Source of the DNA: Cyanobacteria bacterium UBA947
GTDB taxonomy: Bacteria; Cyanobacteriota; Vampirovibrionia; Gastranaerophilales; Gastranaerophilaceae
Assembly (NCBI GenBank): GCA_002293275.1
Contig: DBCX01000057.1
Location: forward strand, 14,552-39,608
Length of the DNA: 25,057 nucleotides
Reading direction: 5' to 3'
This document shows, piece by piece, positions 1 through 8,042 of the stretch (position 1 is the first letter of the stretch; every line of letters begins with the position of its first letter). Under the pieces are notes generated by a model, which was not told where the DNA came from, made no database searches, and worked only from the letters and a program-made list of their open reading frames with translations. The translations under genes were made by a program, and so were the position numbers.

Positions 1-1
1 G

Positions 2-61
2 GTGACAAAACCGGCGTCTGAGTTCACCAATATTGATATACCCGACTTTTTGAGACACTAG
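2..61 (+). CDS. ftsZ: 3' end of a probable ftsZ (partial)
   Basis: Reading from base 2, an open frame gives 19 residues ending NIDIPDFLRH and then TAG. The D-I-P-x-F-L core matches the conserved C-terminal peptide of FtsZ (for example DIPAFLR in E. coli and DIPTFLR in B. subtilis), the tail that binds FtsA, ZipA, SepF and other division partners. No other part of the protein is in the window, so the call rests on this short motif, its position directly before the stop, and the preceding flexible-looking residues. The DAHP synthase gene starts 20 bases later on the same strand. The main alternative is a chance match in an unrelated C-terminus. Confidence 0.72.
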   Translation: MTKPASEFTNIDIPDFLRH

Positions 62-81
62 GAACTGGGAGCGCAGCGCAA

Positions 82-1089
82 ATGATTATCATAATGGAGC
101 GCAGTGCGACTTTGTCCAACAGGGATAGAGTTATCAGGCTGCTTGAAGAGAACGGATTTGAGACCAGGATTGATGTTGGTCAGATTTTTACGGCTATTCA
201 GGCGTTTGGGGATAAGACCACGGTTACACCGGAGCGCGTCGGTGCGTTGGAAGGTGTCAAGGAGGTCAAAATTATCCGCGAGCCGTTCCGGCTGGCGTCG
301 CGCGACTATAAAAACGACGATACGGTGATTACGTTTGCCAACGGGGTCAAGGTTGGCGGCAAAAATAAGCCGGTTGTGATGGCAGGACCTTGTTCGGTTG
401 AAAGCCGTGACGGGCTTATGCAGGTGGCCGAGGCGGTCAAAGATGCCGGCGGTGAGTTTTTGCGCGGCGGCGCGTTCAAGCCAAGAACTTCACCGTACGA
501 TTTTCAAGGTTATGAGGAAAAGGCGCTGGAATATTTGCGTCAGGCTGCCGAAAAAACCGGACTGCTTACCGTGACTGAGGTCATGGATGCGTGTGATTTG
601 GATATGATTTGTGACTACGTGGATGTTGTGCAAATTGGGGCAAGAAATGTCCAGAATTTTAAACTGCTCAAGGCGGCCGGCAAGTGCAACAAACCGGTGC
701 TTTTAAAGCGCGGGCTGTCGAGCACAATAAGAGAGTTTTTGCTTGCGGCAGAGCATATTTTGTATCACGGCAACCCGAACGTAATCCTTTGTGAGCGCGG
801 GATTCGCAGTTTTGATGAGCAGTATACGCGTAACGTGATGGATATTGCGGCGGTTCCTGTTGTAAAAAAATATTCGCACCTGCCGATTATTATTGATCCG
901 AGCCATGGTACAGGCCAGCGCTATCTGGTTGAGCCGATGGCAAAAGCCGGGTTGGTTGTGGGCGCGCACGGGGTTATGATAGAAGTTCACCACGATCCGG
1001 AAAACGCGCTGTCAGACGGCAAACAGAGCCTGCCGATAGATATGTTTAAAGATGTTATGGCGCGATTAGCTGACAGGCAGTTTGTTTAA
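82..1089 (+). CDS. aroF: 3-deoxy-7-phosphoheptulonate (DAHP) synthase
   Basis: Catalyses the first step of the shikimate pathway, condensing phosphoenolpyruvate and erythrose 4-phosphate. The protein has 335 residues, the usual size for the AroF/AroAbeta type with an N-terminal ferredoxin-like regulatory domain (about residues 1-70), which in related enzymes mediates aromatic amino acid feedback. Core motifs run in order: AGPCSVES (101-108, metal ligand Cys104), RGGAFKPRTSPY (128-139), QIGARN (184-189), LLKRG (207-211), DPSHGTG (272-278, His275) and EVHHDPE (301-307). ATG 82 is chosen because MIII matches the first beta strand of the family; GGGAG at 67-71 is a plausible ribosome site. A 9-base direct repeat (GGAGCGCAG at 68-76 and 96-104) brackets the start. 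ATG 94-96 (Met5) could also initiate but would remove the first strand. Confidence 0.95.
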   Translation: MIIIMERSATLSNRDRVIRLLEENGFETRIDVGQIFTAIQAFGDKTTVTPERVGALEGVKEVKIIREPFRLASRDYKNDDTVITFANGVKVGGKNKPVVMAGPCSVESRDGLMQVAEAVKDAGGEFLRGGAFKPRTSPYDFQGYEEKALEYLRQAAEKTGLLTVTEVMDACDLDMICDYVDVVQIGARNVQNFKLLKAAGKCNKPVLLKRGLSSTIREFLLAAEHILYHGNPNVILCERGIRSFDEQYTRNVMDIAAVPVVKKYSHLPIIIDPSHGTGQRYLVEPMAKAGLVVGAHGVMIEVHHDPENALSDGKQSLPIDMFKDVMARLADRQFV

Positions 1090-1106
1090 TAAATATTTTT
1101 TTGTAG

Positions 1107-1118
1107 TAGAATAGGTTT
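1107..1118 (+). promoter_or_regulatory. Putative leaderless promoter -10 of hpt
   Basis: TAGAAT at 1107-1112 is followed by exactly six bases and then the hpt ATG, so transcription would begin at or beside the A of ATG. No strong -35 or extended TG element is visible, making this the weakest member of the set of such promoters in the window. Confidence 0.4.
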
Positions 1119-1634
1119 ATGGAAATAAAAACTTTAATTAGCGAGGAAGAACTAAAAGTCCGGATTGCGCAGATGGCGCAAGAGATTAACGGGTTTTATG
1201 CCGGACAGGAGTTGTATGTGATTGTTGCGCTCAAAGGTGCGGTGATTTTTGCGGCGGATTTGGTGCGGCACTTGAACATGCCCGTCCGGATGGAGTTTAT
1301 CCGGCTTTCAAGCTATGGGAATGACAAGGTTTCATCGGGCAAGGTGAACGCGGTTGATATTTCGCTGCCGAACTTGAACGGAAAAAATGTGCTGATTGTT
1401 GAGGACATTATTGACACAGGGCTTACGGCGAAGTTTTTGCTGGATTTTATTGCGCTGAATTTCAAGACCAAATCCACAAAATTCTGCTCGCTGCTGGATA
1501 AAAAATCCGCGCGCAAGGTAGATGTTGAGGCGGATTATTACGGGTTTGAGGTAGACAACAAGTTTGTTATCGGGTTTGGGCTTGATTATGAGGGTCATTA
1601 CAGGAATCTGCCGTACATCGGACATGTTTCTTAA
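1119..1634 (+). CDS. hpt: Hypoxanthine phosphoribosyltransferase
   Basis: Purine salvage enzyme converting hypoxanthine (and usually guanine) plus PRPP to IMP or GMP in the cytoplasm. The 171-residue protein is family length. The PRPP-binding loop VLIVEDIIDTG is at residues 91-101, the flexible-loop signature SSYGND at 64-69, and the C-terminal purine-pocket segment FVIGFGLDYEG (149-159) followed by YRNLPYIG is typical of bacterial HPRT. It lies 29 bases after the DAHP synthase gene. There is no convincing Shine-Dalgarno site; a -10-like hexamer sits six bases before the ATG, suggesting a leaderless transcript of its own, possibly with read-through from upstream. Confidence 0.95.
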   Translation: MEIKTLISEEELKVRIAQMAQEINGFYAGQELYVIVALKGAVIFAADLVRHLNMPVRMEFIRLSSYGNDKVSSGKVNAVDISLPNLNGKNVLIVEDIIDTGLTAKFLLDFIALNFKTKSTKFCSLLDKKSARKVDVEADYYGFEVDNKFVIGFGLDYEGHYRNLPYIGHVS

Positions 1635-1638
1635 CAAT

Positions 1639-1667
1639 TTGTCTTTCCCCGTAAAATGGTCTAAACT
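1639..1667 (+). promoter_or_regulatory. Putative leaderless promoter of the histidine kinase operon
   Basis: TTGTCT (1639-1644), a 17-base spacer, then TAAACT (1662-1667), then six bases to ATG 1674. The geometry is that of a sigma-70-type promoter with its start point at the ATG. No Shine-Dalgarno site is present between the -10 and the start codon. Confidence 0.55.
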
Positions 1668-1673
1668 GTTAAT

Positions 1674-3188
1674 ATGATAGTCGTTGTTGATGATGATAAA
1701 ATCGTTACGTCCGCCTTTTCAACGCTTTTTAAGGTTGAAGGGTACGAGAATGTCCATTTATTCAACGATCCGCACGAGGCCGTCGGGTTTTTGCGCGAGA
1801 ACACGCCGGATTTGATTATTTCGGACTTTTTGATGCCCGATATGAACGGGTTGGAGTTTCTGACGCAGGCAAAAACGCTGCATCCGGAGGTCAGTATGAT
1901 TTTGCTGACAGGTTATGCGGACAAGGAAAACGCAATCCGCGCGATTAACGAGATCGGGTTGTACAAATATATTGAAAAACCGTGGGACAACACGGATTTG
2001 ATGATGAATATCCGCAACGGTATTGAGCGCAGCCGGTTGATGAGCGATTTGCGCAGCAAGATTATGCAGCTGGAATCCGCGCACCAGCGGCTCGGGGAGT
2101 ATTCACAGAACCTTGAACAGCTCGTTGAGCAGCGCAGCGCGCAGTTGAGCGGGATTGTGAATTTCAGCGCTGACGGGATTGTGACAATTGACGAGAGCGG
2201 GATGATTGAAAGCGTTAACCCGGCGTTTGAGCATTTGACGGGGCTTTCGTGTGAGACTCTGGTTGGTAAATCGTTTCAGAATGTTGCTAACAGTCCGGTG
2301 GAATTTGATTCGGACAGGCAGGAGGTTTTGCTGCGCGATTGTTATGTTGTGAACGCCTTGACCCACGCGCAAATCCCGGTTGAGGTGCATTTTGCGCTGA
2401 TTGCAAACTCGGGCAAATATGTTGGTGTTATCCGCAATGTGAGCGTCCAAAAAGAGACCGAGCGTTTGCGCGATGATTTTATCGCGACGTTGACGCACGA
2501 TTTGCGCACACCGCTTTTGGCCGCGGTTCAAACGCTCAAATACATGATTGACGGTGACGGGCTAAACGCGCAGCAGCAAGTGGTTTTGACAACTATGCTG
2601 CATAGCAACGAGGATTTGCTCGGGCTGGTTAACGCGCTGCTGGAGGTTTACAGGTTTGAATCGGGCAAACTCAAACTTTGCAAAACGACTTTTCCGTTCA
2701 AGGAGCTTGTTGAGCAATGTTACAATGAGCTAAAACCGCTGGCAACGCACAAAAGGCAGGAGTTTGAGCTTTGTTTGGATATGGATGATAAGGTGCATAT
2801 TAGCGCCGATCGCGCCGAGTTGAAACGGGTTATAACGAATCTTTGCGGCAACGCGGTGAATTACACAAACGACGGCGGGCATATTTGTGTGCTGGCCAAG
2901 GTTCAAAACGGGGATTTGATTTTCTCTGTTTCTGATAACGGCAACGGTATCCCGAAAGAAGATATCCCGAATTTATTTATGCGTTTTTCGCAGGGCACTG
3001 CGCGCAAACGCTCGACCGGTACGGGTTTGGGGCTTTATTTGTCACGCCAGATTGTTGAGGCGCACGGGGGCAAGATTTGGGTGGAAAGCAAGATGGACAA
3101 AGGCAGCGAGTTTTCGTTCCTGCTGACTAACGCGGCAAACCGGGAGGTCAATGAACACGCCGGTGTTTCGGAGGTGGTTTATGGTTAG
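1674..3188 (+). CDS. Hybrid sensor kinase: receiver-PAS-HisKA-HATPase
   Basis: Signal-transducing histidine kinase of 504 residues with no membrane segment, so probably cytoplasmic. Domains in order: receiver (about 1-120; acidic pocket D6-D7-D8, phospho-acceptor Asp51 in SDFLMPD, Thr79 and Lys102), coiled linker (about 120-155), PAS (about 158-255), HisKA dimerisation domain with phospho-acceptor His275 in THDLRTP, and HATPase_c with N box NLCGNAVNYT (389-398), G1 DNGNGI (421-426) and G2 GTGLGLYLS (449-457). An N-terminal receiver lets another kinase, or its own His275, tune the sensor. The gene overlaps the next response regulator by eight bases, making that protein the likely partner. Ligand and output are unknown. 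Start: ATG 1674 is the first Met and gives a complete receiver fold. Confidence 0.93.
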   Translation: MIVVVDDDKIVTSAFSTLFKVEGYENVHLFNDPHEAVGFLRENTPDLIISDFLMPDMNGLEFLTQAKTLHPEVSMILLTGYADKENAIRAINEIGLYKYIEKPWDNTDLMMNIRNGIERSRLMSDLRSKIMQLESAHQRLGEYSQNLEQLVEQRSAQLSGIVNFSADGIVTIDESGMIESVNPAFEHLTGLSCETLVGKSFQNVANSPVEFDSDRQEVLLRDCYVVNALTHAQIPVEVHFALIANSGKYVGVIRNVSVQKETERLRDDFIATLTHDLRTPLLAAVQTLKYMIDGDGLNAQQQVVLTTMLHSNEDLLGLVNALLEVYRFESGKLKLCKTTFPFKELVEQCYNELKPLATHKRQEFELCLDMDDKVHISADRAELKRVITNLCGNAVNYTNDGGHICVLAKVQNGDLIFSVSDNGNGIPKEDIPNLFMRFSQGTARKRSTGTGLGLYLSRQIVEAHGGKIWVESKMDKGSEFSFLLTNAANREVNEHAGVSEVVYG

Positions 3189-3843
3189 GGTTGTGATAGT
3201 TGAAGATCACGATATGGCGCGGATGGGGTTGTCAATGATTTTGGGCGGCAGCGAGCATATTCAGATTGTTGCGATGTGCTCGGACGGGGCTGCGGGTGTT
3301 GAAAAATCGCTTGAGTTGGCGCCGGATGTCGTTATTATGGATATCGGGCTGCCCACAATTGACGGGATTGAGGCGACAAGGAAGATAAAAAATGCAAACC
3401 CGCAGATAAAAGTTTTGATGTACACATCGCGTGAGGGTGAGGTTGATGTGCTGGATGCGTTTGCGGCCGGTGCGGACGGGTATATCACAAAAGGTGCGAC
3501 ATCCGATCAGACGCTTTCCGCGCTGATGGCGGTAAGCGAGGGCGCGGGCTGGCTTGATCCGGCGATTGCGCGGATTGTTTTGACAAATATCCGCCGCAGC
3601 GAAGGTGCGCAAAAACGCGGCGAGATTGATTACAAGCGCGGCAAGAATTTGTACGGGCTGACCGAGCGTGAGATGGAGGTTCTGGCGTTGATTGTAGAAG
3701 GGCTTTCCAACCCGCAGATATCAGAGCGGCTTGTCATAACAATTGCCACCACAAAAACCCACGTCCACAACATTTTGCAAAAGCTCTATACAAGCAGCCG
3801 GACGAAGGCGATTTCGCTGGCGATTAACGAAGGGTTAGTATGA
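3181..3843 (+). CDS. LuxR/NarL-family response regulator
   Basis: DNA-binding response regulator of 220 residues. The receiver domain occupies about 1-120, with the acidic pair E8-D9, phospho-acceptor Asp54 in VIMDIGLP and a Lys in ITKGAT. The C-terminal LuxR-type helix-turn-helix (about 157-220) shows LTEREMEVLALIVEGLSNPQIS and a recognition helix around TTKTHVHNIL. I use ATG 3181 rather than an in-frame ATG at 3151, because VRVVIVEDH is the first receiver strand and the 3181 start overlaps the kinase stop by eight bases, a usual translational-coupling arrangement. The regulator ends in an ATGA overlap with the following gene, so kinase, regulator and the 505-residue protein appear to be co-expressed. 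Target genes cannot be read from the window. Confidence 0.93.
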   Translation: MVRVVIVEDHDMARMGLSMILGGSEHIQIVAMCSDGAAGVEKSLELAPDVVIMDIGLPTIDGIEATRKIKNANPQIKVLMYTSREGEVDVLDAFAAGADGYITKGATSDQTLSALMAVSEGAGWLDPAIARIVLTNIRRSEGAQKRGEIDYKRGKNLYGLTEREMEVLALIVEGLSNPQISERLVITIATTKTHVHNILQKLYTSSRTKAISLAINEGLV

Positions 3844-5357
3844 TTCCGTTTTTGATGGGTGTATTTGCGGCGTTGTGCGGATGGATTCAATGGGGTGACA
3901 AGCTCGAACCCAAACAGATTGATTCGCGAAAGCAAGACGCCAATTACATTATGAAGGTCATTAAAGAAGACGAAAAAGAAACCATGGAGCGCAAAATCAA
4001 GGTCATAAAGGACAACGGGTTTGACGGTTATATGACGGTAGAAAAGTATGAGATTGTGTCAGCGCCCGTGGAACACACCAACCAGATACCGGAAAAATTC
4101 ACACCCGGTCAGGTGCAAAAGCCGTCGGATATGCTTTATGTTCCGCAGCCCGCATACAAAATGGTCAGGTATAACAACCCGCCGGGCAGCCCGGAGCTTT
4201 CGTTGAAAAACTCGTTCTACAAAAACCGCCAGCAAAACGAGCAGGGGATTGTCTCGCCTGATATGACGTTTATGGTGTATCCGGCGGTGTACTATTACCC
4301 GCCAAGCGGTTCGGTGTCGTGCGATTTGTTTGTGCTGCCGCTTGACCGGACGCAGGGGAATTTGAACCGGATTATGGCAGCCCATGTCGCAAACAAGCTT
4401 CCCGACCCGATTTTGTCCACCGACAAATCGCAGGATAATTACGGTACGTTTAGAACGCTTACCCCGATTGATTTTTCGGCCGGCAGTACAAAACTTTTGG
4501 TGAAAGAAAAAACCGGAAACACGCGCGACGGTATCTGGCGAACGGTACCGGTGGTTTACGATTTTGAACAGAAAAAATCCTACCGGCTGACAGAGGTTCG
4601 TGATGCGATAATCCATTACTGGAAAACCAACCGCGATATTGATTTGGACGACAAGCGATGGGATATTTACCCGCTCGGGTTTATTCAAGACGGGCAACAG
4701 GTTGAAGGTCAACCCCCTCCGGTTGAGCGCGTTTTGGTTGACGCTTACGCGTACACGGGCCGCAAACCGATTCATCTTGGGGTTTGGAGCGTTGACCCGC
4801 AGGGCGAGCAATCAAGGTTGATGAGTTTTGATAAAAATGATTTTGATATCCCGATGCACGGGATAAAAATTGTTCAAGACGGCGTTGTTCCGGCTTCGCC
4901 AAAACATGTGCGCGCATCGGAGGGCTACGAGCAATGGAAAATTGACCGCGCAGCCAAAAAACAGAAAAAAGAAGATACAAAAATGCAAATAAAAGCGCTC
5001 AAAAAAGAATATAAAGCGAACATGAAAAAAATGGAAAAAGATTTTAAAGAGCACGAGGAGTACTTTGACGAGCGCAACAGAATAACCGGCTCAACATCTG
5101 ATATGACCAAACGTGCTGAAAAATGGGAAGCCAAAAAAGCAAAACTTGAAGAAAAAGCGCAAAAGGCGAAGGCTCGTCAGGAGGCCGCGGAAGTCAAAGC
5201 TGCTGCGCGTGAGCAAAAAGCAAGAGAAAAATACCTGCAGGCCGTTGAAAAACGGATGGAAAAAGAGCGTACCAAAATGGAGAAGGAACTTGATTATATC
5301 CGCTCATTCCCGGATCCCACCCCGCTGGAGATACCGTCGGATGTGTTCAAAGAGTGA
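3840..5357 (+). CDS. Unknown 505-residue protein with membrane-like N-terminus and C-terminal coiled coil
   Basis: I do not recognise this protein. Residues 1-18 are hydrophobic (FLMGVFAALCGW), resembling a signal anchor but without the usual N-terminal basic residues, and the Cys is not in a proper lipobox. The middle (about 30-360) is a Pro/Tyr/Asp-rich, probably folded region with phrases such as MTFMVYPAVYYYPPSG and LFVLPLDRTQG. From about 365 to 485 it becomes an extremely Lys/Glu/Ala-rich heptad-like helix, almost certainly a long coiled coil, before a short Pro-rich tail. Its ATG overlaps the response-regulator stop (ATGA), so it is translated with the two-component genes and may be an envelope or scaffold component linked to that signalling. 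The A-rich codon use of the last third reflects Lys/Glu content. Confidence 0.8.
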   Translation: MIPFLMGVFAALCGWIQWGDKLEPKQIDSRKQDANYIMKVIKEDEKETMERKIKVIKDNGFDGYMTVEKYEIVSAPVEHTNQIPEKFTPGQVQKPSDMLYVPQPAYKMVRYNNPPGSPELSLKNSFYKNRQQNEQGIVSPDMTFMVYPAVYYYPPSGSVSCDLFVLPLDRTQGNLNRIMAAHVANKLPDPILSTDKSQDNYGTFRTLTPIDFSAGSTKLLVKEKTGNTRDGIWRTVPVVYDFEQKKSYRLTEVRDAIIHYWKTNRDIDLDDKRWDIYPLGFIQDGQQVEGQPPPVERVLVDAYAYTGRKPIHLGVWSVDPQGEQSRLMSFDKNDFDIPMHGIKIVQDGVVPASPKHVRASEGYEQWKIDRAAKKQKKEDTKMQIKALKKEYKANMKKMEKDFKEHEEYFDERNRITGSTSDMTKRAEKWEAKKAKLEEKAQKAKARQEAAEVKAAAREQKAREKYLQAVEKRMEKERTKMEKELDYIRSFPDPTPLEIPSDVFKE

Positions 5358-5377
5358 CCGACAGGCGACGCTGCAGA

Positions 5378-5650
5378 TTAATTTTCAATAGGGTAGACAT
5401 CTGTCGGGGATGACACCGCAAGATCTGTTTTGTCGTTAATAAAAACTTTGTAATCACCGCCGAAATTCTGCGCGGTGTTAGGGGTAGGCTGTTTGGCCAA
5501 AAACGCATATTTCCCGTCCGCCCTGTCAAGTACGGAAAAATCATCAAGTGAAGAATAATCAATTACAACAGGCACAGCGAAGGCGGCAACAGCAACCATA
5601 GTGCTTGCAGAAATAAGTACCTCTATTATTGGAAAGCCTTTTTTAGTCAT
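5378..5650 (-). CDS. Short type IV pilin-like (pseudopilin) protein
   Basis: A 90-residue protein beginning MTKKGFPIIEVLISAS. The basic leader MTKKG followed by F-P-I-I-E (Phe+1, Glu+5) and about 20 hydrophobic residues is the class III prepilin signal cut by PilD-type peptidase and N-methylated. The mature part is only 85 residues, shorter than typical type IV pilins (about 130-170), so a minor pseudopilin is more likely than a main fibre subunit. The start is ATG 5650: AAGGAG at 5657-5662 lies six bases upstream. A longer GTG-initiated reading would overlap this ribosome site and is rejected. The gene has its own promoter and no pilus assembly genes nearby. It converges on the 505-residue gene with a 20-base gap. 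Confidence 0.8.
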   Translation of the reverse strand: MTKKGFPIIEVLISASTMVAVAAFAVPVVIDYSSLDDFSVLDRADGKYAFLAKQPTPNTAQNFGGDYKVFINDKTDLAVSSPTDVYPIEN

Positions 5651-5674
5651 GCCTGACTCCTTCACTTAACACTC

Positions 5675-5685
5675 ATTATACCACA
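5675..5685 (-). promoter_or_regulatory. Extended -10 promoter of the pseudopilin gene
   Basis: On the minus strand TGTGGTATAAT contains a perfect TATAAT with an extended TGn element, about 24 bases before the pilin ATG and upstream of its AAGGAG ribosome site. No good -35 is visible at 17 bases. The TGTGG-TwTAAT arrangement recurs upstream of the genes at 14121 and 17195. Confidence 0.65.
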
Positions 5686-5721
5686 AATTTTCAAAAAGCA
5701 AGTGTTTTCTTAACAATTCTA

Positions 5722-6753
5722 CTAAATGTTCATCGCCCGCAGGATTTCGTCAATATCGGATGATGTTTTTTTGACGTTTGAGTTGGCAAATTTTATGGCG
5801 TTGTCAGGATCTTTGAGGCCGTTGCCGGTGAGGGTGCAGACGATTTTTGAGCCGGGCGTTATTTGGGATTTTACTTTGATAAGTCCGGCAACAGACGCTG
5901 CGCTGGCAGGTTCTGCCAAAATACCTTCTGTGCTTGCGAGCAGTTTGTATGCAGCAACAATTTCGTCGTCGGTGACGGCGTCAATCATCCCGCCGGATTC
6001 ATCGCGTGCGGCCTCGGCCTGTTTCCAGCTTGCCGGGTTGCCGATACGGATTGCGGTTGCGAGCGTCTCGGGGTTTTCTATCGGCCGGCCCTGCACAATT
6101 GCCGCAGAACCTGCCGCCTCAAATCCCATCATCTTCGGCGCGGCTTTAAACTCCGTGTAGCCTTTCCAGTAGGCCGTTATGTTGCCTGCGTTTCCGACCG
6201 GTATAAAATGGTAATCGGGCGCCCCGTTCAACGCCTCGCAAATCTCAAACGCCGCGGTTTTCTGGCCTTCAATCCGGTACGGATTAAGCGAGTTGACAAG
6301 TGTTACGGGGTATTTGTCCGCTATTTCGCGTGTGATTTCAAGCGCGCGGTCGAAATTCCCTTGGATTGCGATGATTTCGGCGCCGTACATCATCGCTTGC
6401 GAGAGTTTGCCAAGCGCGATATAACCGTCAGGTATGAGCACGTAGGTTTTAAGGCCGCCCTTTGCGCCGTAAGCCGCAGCTGATGCGCTTGTGTTGCCGG
6501 TAGATGCGCAGATAATCGCGTCAGAACCTTCTTCTTTTGCTTTTGAAACCGCCATTGTCATCCCGCGGTCTTTGAAACTGCCTGTCGGGTTGAGCCCTTC
6601 AAATTTCAGGTAAATATCGGCATCCAGCCCGATTTTTCGCGCCAAATTCTCGGATTTAATCAACGGCGTGTTGCCTTCGTTCAGTGTCACAATTGGCGTT
6701 TTTTCGCTCACCGGCAGATATTTTGCGTATTTATCAATTAATCCTTTGTACAT
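5722..6753 (-). CDS. thrC: Threonine synthase
   Basis: PLP-dependent enzyme converting O-phosphohomoserine to threonine, the last step of the pathway. The 343-residue protein has the fold II signature: PLP-binding Lys61 in GSFKDRG, the substrate loop ASTGNTSAS (83-91), and the phosphate-binding GNAGN (187-191). The length fits the short bacterial class. It lies 23 bases after hom on the same strand, in the metabolic order hom then thrC, so one operon is likely. GGAGG lies just upstream of the ATG with short spacing (about 3-4 bases). Downstream is the separately promoted pilin gene; no clear terminator is seen between them. Confidence 0.96.
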   Translation of the reverse strand: MYKGLIDKYAKYLPVSEKTPIVTLNEGNTPLIKSENLARKIGLDADIYLKFEGLNPTGSFKDRGMTMAVSKAKEEGSDAIICASTGNTSASAAAYGAKGGLKTYVLIPDGYIALGKLSQAMMYGAEIIAIQGNFDRALEITREIADKYPVTLVNSLNPYRIEGQKTAAFEICEALNGAPDYHFIPVGNAGNITAYWKGYTEFKAAPKMMGFEAAGSAAIVQGRPIENPETLATAIRIGNPASWKQAEAARDESGGMIDAVTDDEIVAAYKLLASTEGILAEPASAASVAGLIKVKSQITPGSKIVCTLTGNGLKDPDNAIKFANSNVKKTSSDIDEILRAMNI

Positions 6754-6776
6754 TTTCCTCCAAATTACGGGCTATC

Positions 6777-8033
6777 TCAGCCTGCATCGCTTACCCTTAT
6801 TAAACTATTTATGTCGTAACCCAGCGATTTGATGGCCTTTTGGACATTTTTCTCAGCTGTTTTTTCCGTAATCACAATAATACTGGCATTACTGCCGCAG
6901 ACCTCTTTTTGAAGGATACTTGCGATACTGATATCGTTTTTGGCAAACACATCGCCGATTTTGCCGATAACGCCCTTTGCGTGCGGTGTGTTTATTGAGA
7001 GGTAATATTTGTTAACGGTGTCGTTTATGTTGACGACATTTGCGTTGCGGTTGTGGCGGCAGCGCATCATAGAAACCGGTTTTGCGGCGTCAATATCGGC
7101 CGCAATCATCAAAATATCGCCGACAACAGAGCTTGCGGTCGGGCCCTCGCCGGCGCCAGGGCCGGAAAGCGTGACTTCCCCGACGGGTTCGCCTTTTAGC
7201 ATCACGGCGTTTGTCACAAAATCAATATGCGCCAGCGTGCTTTTTTTCGGGATAAGCATTGGGTGAACGCGTACATCCGCGTTGTTTTTCTCATCAATCG
7301 ACGCTGCGGCAACAAGTTTAACCTTGTAACCGAGCTCGTTTGCGGCGTTTATGTCATCCGCGCTGATTTTGGTGATACCTTCGCGGTAAACGTCTTCAAC
7401 CTTCACGCGCTGCCCGAACGCAAGCGTTGCGAGAGTGGTGATTTTGTATGCGGCATCAAATCCTTCAACATCGGATGTTGGGTCGGCCTCGGCGTAACCC
7501 AGTTGCTGCGCCTCTTTTAAGACATCTGCGTAAGATGCTTTCTCCGCGTCCATTTTTGTCAGGATATAATTTGTTGTGCCGTTAAGAATGGCCTCAATTT
7601 TTGTAATTTTGTTACCGGCAAGAATGGTTTTTAGCGGCGTGATGACAGGGATTCCGCCGGCTATTGCCGCCTCGTATAAAACCGCGCGGTTGTGTTTTTC
7701 CGCCAGCGCAAAAAGCTCCTCACCGTGTTTTGCCAGCAATTCTTTGTTGGCTGTGACGATGTGTTTGCCGTTTTTTATCGCCGTTTTTAAAAGCCCGAAC
7801 GCAGGCTCAACACCGCCTATCAGCTCAACAACGATGTCAATTTCAGGGTTGTTAACGACTTCGTCAGGGGTGGCGAACAATTTTGTGTCAAAACCCGGGA
7901 TATTCCTTTTTTTACCCCTGTCGCGCACGGCAACGGCTGCGACCTCAATGTTTTCAAAGCCCTGCAATGTCTTGTAAGTCCCGGAACCAACGGTTCCTAA
8001 GCCGATTAATCCTACTTTAACTTTTCTGTCCAT
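6777..8033 (-). CDS. hom: Homoserine dehydrogenase with C-terminal ACT domain
   Basis: Reduces aspartate semialdehyde to homoserine with NAD(P)H, the branch point to threonine and methionine. The 418-residue protein shows the Rossmann motif GLGTVG (11-16), TANKELLA with conserved Lys97, the catalytic-domain signature NGTTNYILTKM (151-161), GYAEADPTSDVEGFDA (179-194), GAGEGPTAS (293-301), and a C-terminal ACT domain (about 342-416) that in relatives gives threonine feedback. It is monofunctional, with no aspartokinase fused. It follows the small 89-residue gene by nine bases and precedes thrC by 23, consistent with a three-gene transcript. No threonine/isoleucine-rich attenuator peptide is seen upstream. 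Confidence 0.96.
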   Translation of the reverse strand: MDRKVKVGLIGLGTVGSGTYKTLQGFENIEVAAVAVRDRGKKRNIPGFDTKLFATPDEVVNNPEIDIVVELIGGVEPAFGLLKTAIKNGKHIVTANKELLAKHGEELFALAEKHNRAVLYEAAIAGGIPVITPLKTILAGNKITKIEAILNGTTNYILTKMDAEKASYADVLKEAQQLGYAEADPTSDVEGFDAAYKITTLATLAFGQRVKVEDVYREGITKISADDINAANELGYKVKLVAAASIDEKNNADVRVHPMLIPKKSTLAHIDFVTNAVMLKGEPVGEVTLSGPGAGEGPTASSVVGDILMIAADIDAAKPVSMMRCRHNRNANVVNINDTVNKYYLSINTPHAKGVIGKIGDVFAKNDISIASILQKEVCGSNASIIVITEKTAEKNVQKAIKSLGYDINSLIRVSDAG

Positions 8034-8042
8034 AGGACAATT

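Noticed and set aside
3151..3180. Ten-codon N-terminal extension of the response regulator (ATG 3151)
   Set aside because: Receiver domains begin with the strand right after Met at 3181; the extension lies inside the kinase gene and adds nonfamily sequence.
4059..4811. Long minus-strand open frame (250 codons) antisense to the 505-residue gene
   Set aside because: The translation is Arg/Val/Asn/His-rich shadow sequence without motif, start signal or sensible composition; the plus-strand gene is tightly coupled in an operon.
5358..5407. 7-bp inverted repeat CCGACAG...CTGTCGG between convergent genes as a terminator
   Set aside because: The loop would be 36 bases, there is no T-run, and one arm lies in the pilin coding region.
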